Shown piece by piece: positions 59,305 through 64,000 of a DNA stretch of 64,000 nt. The stretch is from the NCBI RefSeq assembly GCF_001730685.1, contig NZ_MDJR01000005.1:62001-126000 (forward strand), given 5' to 3'. Position 1 is the first letter of the stretch. Every line of letters starts with the position of its first letter. This DNA comes from Caloranaerobacter ferrireducens. GTDB lineage: Bacteria; Bacillota; Clostridia; Tissierellales; Thermohalobacteraceae. Made by a program: the position numbers and the translations under genes. The notes under the pieces were generated by a model, which was not told the origin of the DNA, made no database searches, and saw nothing but the letters and a program-made list of their open reading frames with translations.

Positions 59305-61986
59305 ATGAAGAAAATAATAGCTTTACTAACAACAGTAATAATGGTTGTTTCAATAGCTTCAGTATCTTATGGAGTTTTAGGACAAGAAGCAGCAGCCTAT
59401 GAAGGACTACCTGCTTATAAGGAACTATATAACAATATTAACTTTGCAGATATAAAAAGTCATTGGGCGAAAGATTCTATATATAGAATGAGTAGTCTTT
59501 CAGTAATAAAAGGAGTTGGGTATAATAAATTTTATCCTGATGGTACTTTGACAAGAGAACAGGCTATAGCTTTATTGGTAAGGTTATTGGGACTGGAATC
59601 TCAAGCTCAAATTTCAGGTGAAAATTCTATTAAAAATAGTGATACAGGAGGATATACAATTCTTACTCCAAATGATTACTGGTCAAGGGGATATATAGAT
59701 GTAGCACTTCAAAATAATATAATTACTCAGGAAGAAGTTGACGATATTTTAACTTTAACAGAGGAAGAACAGAATGATCTGGAATTAGAAATTGAGAAAG
59801 AAATTGTTTCGTATGAAACAGACCCTGATTTAACAGATAATCAAATAAAAAATATTGAAAATCAGTTAAGAGAAAAGATAGAGAAAAAATACACATGGAA
59901 AAAGCCAGCAGATAGAGAACAGGTAGCTATATGGGTATCTAGAATACTTGATTTAAAACCTATTTACGGACAAGCACAGCAAAAAATATACAACTTAAAA
60001 GATTGGCAGAAAATAAAAACTACAAATATACCTATTATAGAAGCTTTATTACAAAAAGGAGTAATGAAGGGTGATGACAGAGGGTATTTTAACCCTAAAG
60101 GTTATCTTAAAAGAGCAGAGATGGCTAAATTATTAGACAATATATTTGAAGATTTTTTGCTTAAACAAGGGTATAAAATAGGTACTGGTCTAGTAGAAAG
60201 AATAGACAAAAACTATCAAATAGATGAAAAAACTACTATTGAAAAGAAAATTTTTAGAATAAAAGATGACGATAATAATATTTTAAACTTTATTGCTCAG
60301 GAATCAGAAGATGACGTTTATGACAGAGGGTTTTTAGTTTATAAAAATGGCAGTTTAACTAAATATAATGAATTGAATGAGTATGATTATATAAAATATT
60401 ATATTAATCCTCAAAATAATGTTGTCTTTGTTGAGATTTTAAATAACATACCTGTTTTACTTGATGGAACAGTAGAAAAAATTGGAGATAATCAAATTAC
60501 GATTAGGGACTATTTAGACGATATTCACAGTTTTAATATAATTCCTGGAGTTGATATAAGAGTAAACAATAATAAAGCGAAGCTAAGTGATTTACTTTAT
60601 GGGCAGGATGTGACATTGACGATTAGTGGCGGAAAAGTAATAAAGATAGATGGATACATTGATATTGAAGAAGAAGGATATATTCATCCAGGAGACAGAA
60701 TATTTATCGGAAAGGTTCTTTATATTGATAGTCAAGACAATAAACTGACTTTATTAAAGGATAATAATGAATATGAATTTATCATTAAGCCATATGTTCC
60801 AGTAATAAAAGGTGATACAAATATTAATTTAAGCAGTATAAAGGAAGGCGATATAGTAAAACTTGAGTTTGACCAGTATGAAGGAAATATGCCTGTGAAA
60901 GTAAATGTTTATACAGATGATAGGCAGTTTGAAAATATTATAAAAGGAAAGCTAGACTTTGTGAACTTAGTTAGAAACGAGATTATTTTAAGTAATGTCT
61001 TTTATTATGAACATGCAAAATGGTTATATAAAGATGAAAGTATGAAGTTATCTCTAGATTCTGATGTAGACATTTATTTTGATGGTTTAAATATTCCGAA
61101 AGAAAATCTTAAACAGTATTTAGGAAAAGAAGTATATTTAGCTACTGATAAGAAATACGGTAAAGAGGAAGCATTTAAGATTATATTGAAAAATGGATAC
61201 GAAAGAAACTATTATAATTCAATTCAAGATATTGCTTATGGGCAGAATAAAATAAAAGTAGATTATAATGAGATTTATTATGATAGTAAAAGTACTATAA
61301 TTATAAAAGACGGAAGAGTAATTCATCCATATAATTTAAATAAAGGTGATGATATTTACGTAATATCGCAAGGAAAAGATAAATATACAGCTGCATTAAT
61401 TTCAGTTGAAAATATACCTTCAACAGGACTTGTTATATATAGAGGAAGAATTGATGAAATAGGTGAGTATAAATTTGAACTTGATGATTATGATGTTCTA
61501 AAGGATAATAATTGGGATTTTTCTACAAAACAAATAAGCTTTGATATTAGTGAAGATACAAAAATTTTGGATACAAGAAATGATAATCCTATAGAAGTTT
61601 CTATAAAAGATTTTACAAACAGTAGGTTCCTAGAAGATAAATATTCAATAAACAGTTATTACAGGAAATATGCATATGTTGTAAAATATGACGATATGAC
61701 AATAGCAATGAATGTTATAGATGAAAATACTAATCCGAAGATAATCACAGTAGCAGATGTGGATAATGTGGATAAGATTAATAAGAATATTACTTTAAAA
61801 AATATTAAAGACTGGAATGAGTTTAAGGGTATTTGGAATATTAATAATGCAACATTTACTCTAGATGTGAATAAAGCATTAATTATAAAAGAAGGACAGA
61901 ATATAACTATTAACGATATTTCACCAGGCGACAGTTTATACATCTTAAGAAATAATAACGTTGGGTATATAGTGGTGGTTAGATAA
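59305..61986 (+). CDS. SLH-domain surface protein, 893 aa
   Basis: Start ATG 59305 (GCGAGGTG upstream). An in-frame ATG at 59233 would add 24 residues coded by the heptamer array before the real signal peptide, and is rejected. A signal peptide is followed by two clear SLH units plus a split one (FADIKSHWAKDSIYRMSSLS near 45; the last, IIEALLQKGVMKGDDRGYFN, near 245). About 600 residues of beta-rich repeats follow, with a recurring DGTVEKIGDNQITI/GKVLYIDSQDNKLTLL pattern. Wall-anchored; perhaps an S-layer or S-layer-like protein. Confidence 0.88.
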   Translation: MKKIIALLTTVIMVVSIASVSYGVLGQEAAAYEGLPAYKELYNNINFADIKSHWAKDSIYRMSSLSVIKGVGYNKFYPDGTLTREQAIALLVRLLGLESQAQISGENSIKNSDTGGYTILTPNDYWSRGYIDVALQNNIITQEEVDDILTLTEEEQNDLELEIEKEIVSYETDPDLTDNQIKNIENQLREKIEKKYTWKKPADREQVAIWVSRILDLKPIYGQAQQKIYNLKDWQKIKTTNIPIIEALLQKGVMKGDDRGYFNPKGYLKRAEMAKLLDNIFEDFLLKQGYKIGTGLVERIDKNYQIDEKTTIEKKIFRIKDDDNNILNFIAQESEDDVYDRGFLVYKNGSLTKYNELNEYDYIKYYINPQNNVVFVEILNNIPVLLDGTVEKIGDNQITIRDYLDDIHSFNIIPGVDIRVNNNKAKLSDLLYGQDVTLTISGGKVIKIDGYIDIEEEGYIHPGDRIFIGKVLYIDSQDNKLTLLKDNNEYEFIIKPYVPVIKGDTNINLSSIKEGDIVKLEFDQYEGNMPVKVNVYTDDRQFENIIKGKLDFVNLVRNEIILSNVFYYEHAKWLYKDESMKLSLDSDVDIYFDGLNIPKENLKQYLGKEVYLATDKKYGKEEAFKIILKNGYERNYYNSIQDIAYGQNKIKVDYNEIYYDSKSTIIIKDGRVIHPYNLNKGDDIYVISQGKDKYTAALISVENIPSTGLVIYRGRIDEIGEYKFELDDYDVLKDNNWDFSTKQISFDISEDTKILDTRNDNPIEVSIKDFTNSRFLEDKYSINSYYRKYAYVVKYDDMTIAMNVIDENTNPKIITVADVDNVDKINKNITLKNIKDWNEFKGIWNINNATFTLDVNKALIIKEGQNITINDISPGDSLYILRNNNVGYIVVVR

Positions 61987-62068
61987 CTACGGTAATTCGC
62001 TATTCGCTTTTTGTTGTTCGAATAATAAATTGCGAACGGCGAATGACGAAAAGCGAACGACGAGTTGT
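61984..62068 (+). repeat. inverted heptamer array between SLH genes
   Basis: ATTCGCT/ATTCGCT/TTTTGTT units, then CGAACGG, CGAATGA, CGAAAAG, CGAACGA units on the reverse half; begins at the SLH gene stop. Confidence 0.88.
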
Positions 62069-62086
62069 AAAAAGCGAGGTGTCATA

Positions 62087-63577
62087 ATGAAAAGAATAAC
62101 GATTGTATTAATACTAGTACTAATACTTCATTCACTTACAGTTTATGCTCAAATAAACAATGCAGGGTTTGAAGGCGGTATTCATAAAAACGAAATGGAC
62201 TATAAGAAAACTAAGCAATATAAAGAGGTAATTTTTTTAACTGGCAAACCTATTCTTTTAGAAGGAAAAGTTGAGATAAAGATTAAAGACAAAAAATTAG
62301 AATATAAATACGAGCTATCAAGTAAGGATGGACAAGCTACTTTAAAAAGAGACATAGAATTAGAAAGGATAATAGACGATAATTCTCATCCAAGCCAAAG
62401 GATTGAAGTCAATAACATATTAGATTATGATGAAGAAATTATAGTAAAGGACAATGGTAACCAGATAACTTATACATTAGTAGATTATCAATTTCATAAC
62501 TCAACTATAGACGATAACCAACCTATCGTCGATTTTTACTCAGGTAATTGGTTGGGAACCAAGACGTATTCAATCAACCAAAATGAAGGACAAGTTGTAG
62601 TAGAGATTACAGGAAATATATATGGTTATGATCATTACTGGGGAGCAACAGAAACTCAAAAAATACATAAGGATATAAATTACAGTTTAAATTTGGGAGA
62701 TACTACTTTAAATTGGTATGGCTATGCAGATGTAGATGTTTCATTTAATAGGACTAAAAATATTGAGTATTTTGAGAATGTTGCATATTTATCCAGTTTT
62801 GATGGTGGATATACTCTTACAGAGCAAGAAGAAACGATAATGGAGTATAAATACGACCTTCCATATTTAAATCAAAATAATGTCGTAGCAGAGTTAAGGA
62901 ACAAAGGAAAGGGTGTGGAGAGATTTGAAACTCTCCCTACACAAAAGAAAATGTATATTCCTAAGTTTGAAGATATAAAAGGATACTGGGCAGAGTGGGA
63001 TATTAAGAAATTAGCAGGTCTTCAGATAATAGATACAGATGGTAAATATTTTGGAGGGAATTTGCCAATAGAGAGGCAGGAATTTGCCAAATGGATAGCT
63101 AAAGCAATGAAGCTAGTTAAAGATGAAAATAAGCCAAAAAGGTCATATGTAAAACCAGAGGTGAATCCTCCAGTATTTAGTGATGTAACTAGAGAACATC
63201 CTGATTATGAATATATTAAAGCAATAAAAGAAAAAGGAATCATGAATGGAGTAGGAGATAATAAATTTATGCCAGAAGGCAACTTAACTAGAGCTCAGGC
63301 TGTAACCATAATAATAAGGGCTTTAGGCGTAGAAAGGTTAGCACCTAACCCACCGTTTACAACAATATTTAAAGATGATGACGAAATACCTGAGTGGGCA
63401 AAAAAGTCAGTATATGTTGCTGACCAAATAGGTCTTGCTAAAGGCACACCTGAAGGATATTTTTATCCAAATGATTATATGACACGAGCAGAAGCAGCAG
63501 TCTTCTTAAATAGATTTATTAGCTATTTACAAGAAGACTTTAAGACATATTATAGAGATATGATATTAGGATATTAA
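62087..63577 (+). CDS. SLH-domain surface protein, 496 aa
   Basis: Start ATG 62087 with the same GCGAGGTGTC ribosome-site leader as the gene before it; an in-frame start at 62030 lies in the heptamer array. Signal peptide ends near VYAQINN. A beta-rich domain (about 25-290; NWLGTKTYSINQNEGQVVVE) is followed by three SLH domains at the C-terminus (about 300-485; DIKGYWAEWDIKKLAGLQII, IKAIKEKGIMNGVGDNKFMP, PEWAKKSVYVADQIGLAKG). Confidence 0.9.
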   Translation: MKRITIVLILVLILHSLTVYAQINNAGFEGGIHKNEMDYKKTKQYKEVIFLTGKPILLEGKVEIKIKDKKLEYKYELSSKDGQATLKRDIELERIIDDNSHPSQRIEVNNILDYDEEIIVKDNGNQITYTLVDYQFHNSTIDDNQPIVDFYSGNWLGTKTYSINQNEGQVVVEITGNIYGYDHYWGATETQKIHKDINYSLNLGDTTLNWYGYADVDVSFNRTKNIEYFENVAYLSSFDGGYTLTEQEETIMEYKYDLPYLNQNNVVAELRNKGKGVERFETLPTQKKMYIPKFEDIKGYWAEWDIKKLAGLQIIDTDGKYFGGNLPIERQEFAKWIAKAMKLVKDENKPKRSYVKPEVNPPVFSDVTREHPDYEYIKAIKEKGIMNGVGDNKFMPEGNLTRAQAVTIIIRALGVERLAPNPPFTTIFKDDDEIPEWAKKSVYVADQIGLAKGTPEGYFYPNDYMTRAEAAVFLNRFISYLQEDFKTYYRDMILGY

Positions 63578-63602
63578 ACACACTTTTAGGTGTGTTTTTT
63601 CT
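63578..63602 (+). terminator. terminator of the SLH gene
   Basis: AACACAC/GTGTGTT stem and TTTTTTC. Confidence 0.85.
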
Positions 63603-63681
63603 TTTGTAACAATAATGAAATATTTTCCTTTAATACCAATGATATAATATACTTATAGAATTATTACAGGGAGGGTATCGA

Positions 63682-64000
63682 ATGTATAAAAAAAATAGGT
63701 TTGCAGTTTTCTTTATTTTTATTTTATTATTTTTAAATTCTACTATTTCGTTAGCTAGTTTAGATGATAGATTAAAAGGTCATTGGGCTGAAAAACTTAT
63801 AGATAAGGAATTTTTTGCTGAACATTTTTATTATCTATATAAAGAAGATTATAAAAATTTTTCTCCTAATAAACCTATATCCAAAAAAGATTTTTATTAC
63901 TCACTATTTAGTTTAATGAAAAGGTATGAAAATCAAAGTGTAGATATATTAGGATACAATGAGGAAAGTATAGAAGATGAAGACTTAAAAGATGAATTTA
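63682..64000 (+). CDS. SLH-domain protein, 3' end outside window
   Basis: About 106 residues visible from ATG 63682 (GGGAGGG upstream). A signal peptide precedes a first SLH unit (LKGHWAEKLIDKEFFAEHFY, then FSPNKPISKKDFYYSLFSLM). The frame is open at the window end. A -10-like TATAAT is at 63643-63648. Fourth surface-protein gene in a row. Confidence 0.75.
   Translation, partial: MYKKNRFAVFFIFILLFLNSTISLASLDDRLKGHWAEKLIDKEFFAEHFYYLYKEDYKNFSPNKPISKKDFYYSLFSLMKRYENQSVDILGYNEESIEDEDLKDEF

Noticed and set aside
11991-62068. Heptamer arrays as CRISPR arrays
   Set aside because: Units are 7 bp, degenerate and without unique spacers; no cas gene is present.
1-64000. rRNA, tRNA, prophage or transposase genes
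   Set aside because: I looked for their conserved sequences and protein motifs on both strands and saw none; a covariance-model search would be needed to exclude a divergent tRNA.

Overview
The window is a low-GC, gene-dense stretch of a Gram-positive, endospore-forming anaerobe of the Clostridia/Tissierellia type. The evidence is a full set of spore genes (a GerA-type receptor operon, spoIIR, sleB-ypeB, an alpha/beta SASP, a SipL-like coat protein), a lysine-fermentation operon (kdd-kamA-kamB-kamC-kamD-kamE), SLH-anchored surface proteins, typical Firmicute riboswitches (M-box, lysine, FMN) and at least two in-frame UGA codons best read as selenocysteine. I cannot name the species. No rRNA, tRNA, CRISPR array, prophage or transposase gene was seen.

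Layout. 1-5.6 kb: an Lgt-like membrane protein (cut by the window edge), a HesB/IscA-like selenoprotein, and a copper locus: a CsoR-type operator and promoter, copA whose first metal-binding domain reads GMTUxxC, copZ, csoR, and a His-rich YmaF-like repeat protein. 5.6-7.5 kb: M-box riboswitch, a 32-codon leader ORF with a hairpin at the ribosome binding site, and mgtE. 7.6-12 kb: arginine decarboxylase, a SpoIID/amidase fusion with both catalytic Glu positions changed, veg, and an L,D-transpeptidase lipoprotein. 12.4-15.7 kb: a SipW/TasA-like fibre locus with an SLH-anchored member. 16-18.3 kb (minus strand): a lysine-riboswitch-controlled NhaC-family transporter (LysW type). 18.3-21.4 kb: an XRE-cupin regulator with speD, speE and speB. 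With the arginine decarboxylase these make a complete arginine to agmatine to putrescine to spermidine route. 21.5-26.4 kb: an unknown protein, sipL, ispE, a GntR regulator and a nucleotidyltransferase. 26.4-30.2 kb (minus): ribD-ribE-ribBA-ribH under an FMN riboswitch. 30.3-37.7 kb: germination and sporulation genes. 37.8-40.6 kb: murI, a DUF1934 gene, an ArgS-derived protein without catalytic motifs, and two tiny XapX proteins. 40.7-49.9 kb: a sigma-54 activator and the sigma-54-dependent lysine-fermentation operon. 49.9-52.5 kb: small exported proteins of unknown function and a metallo-beta-lactamase-fold hydrolase. 52.9-64 kb: a 2,094-residue IPT/TIG-repeat surface protein followed by three SLH proteins, the last cut by the window end.

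Two kinds of dispersed non-coding DNA cross all of this. The first is a family of about 110-bp two-hairpin elements (five copies). One copy lies between the M-box and mgtE, and another abuts or supplies the end of copA. The second is at least fifteen arrays of degenerate 7-bp tandem repeats with several unit types (TACCTAG-like, TTCGCTA/TAGCGAA-like, CTGTCAG-like, ACTAATA-like). Many are arranged as inverted halves that could fold back on themselves. They occupy intergenic gaps, interrupt the lysine operon at its open junctions, and in some places supply stop codons or spurious upstream starts.
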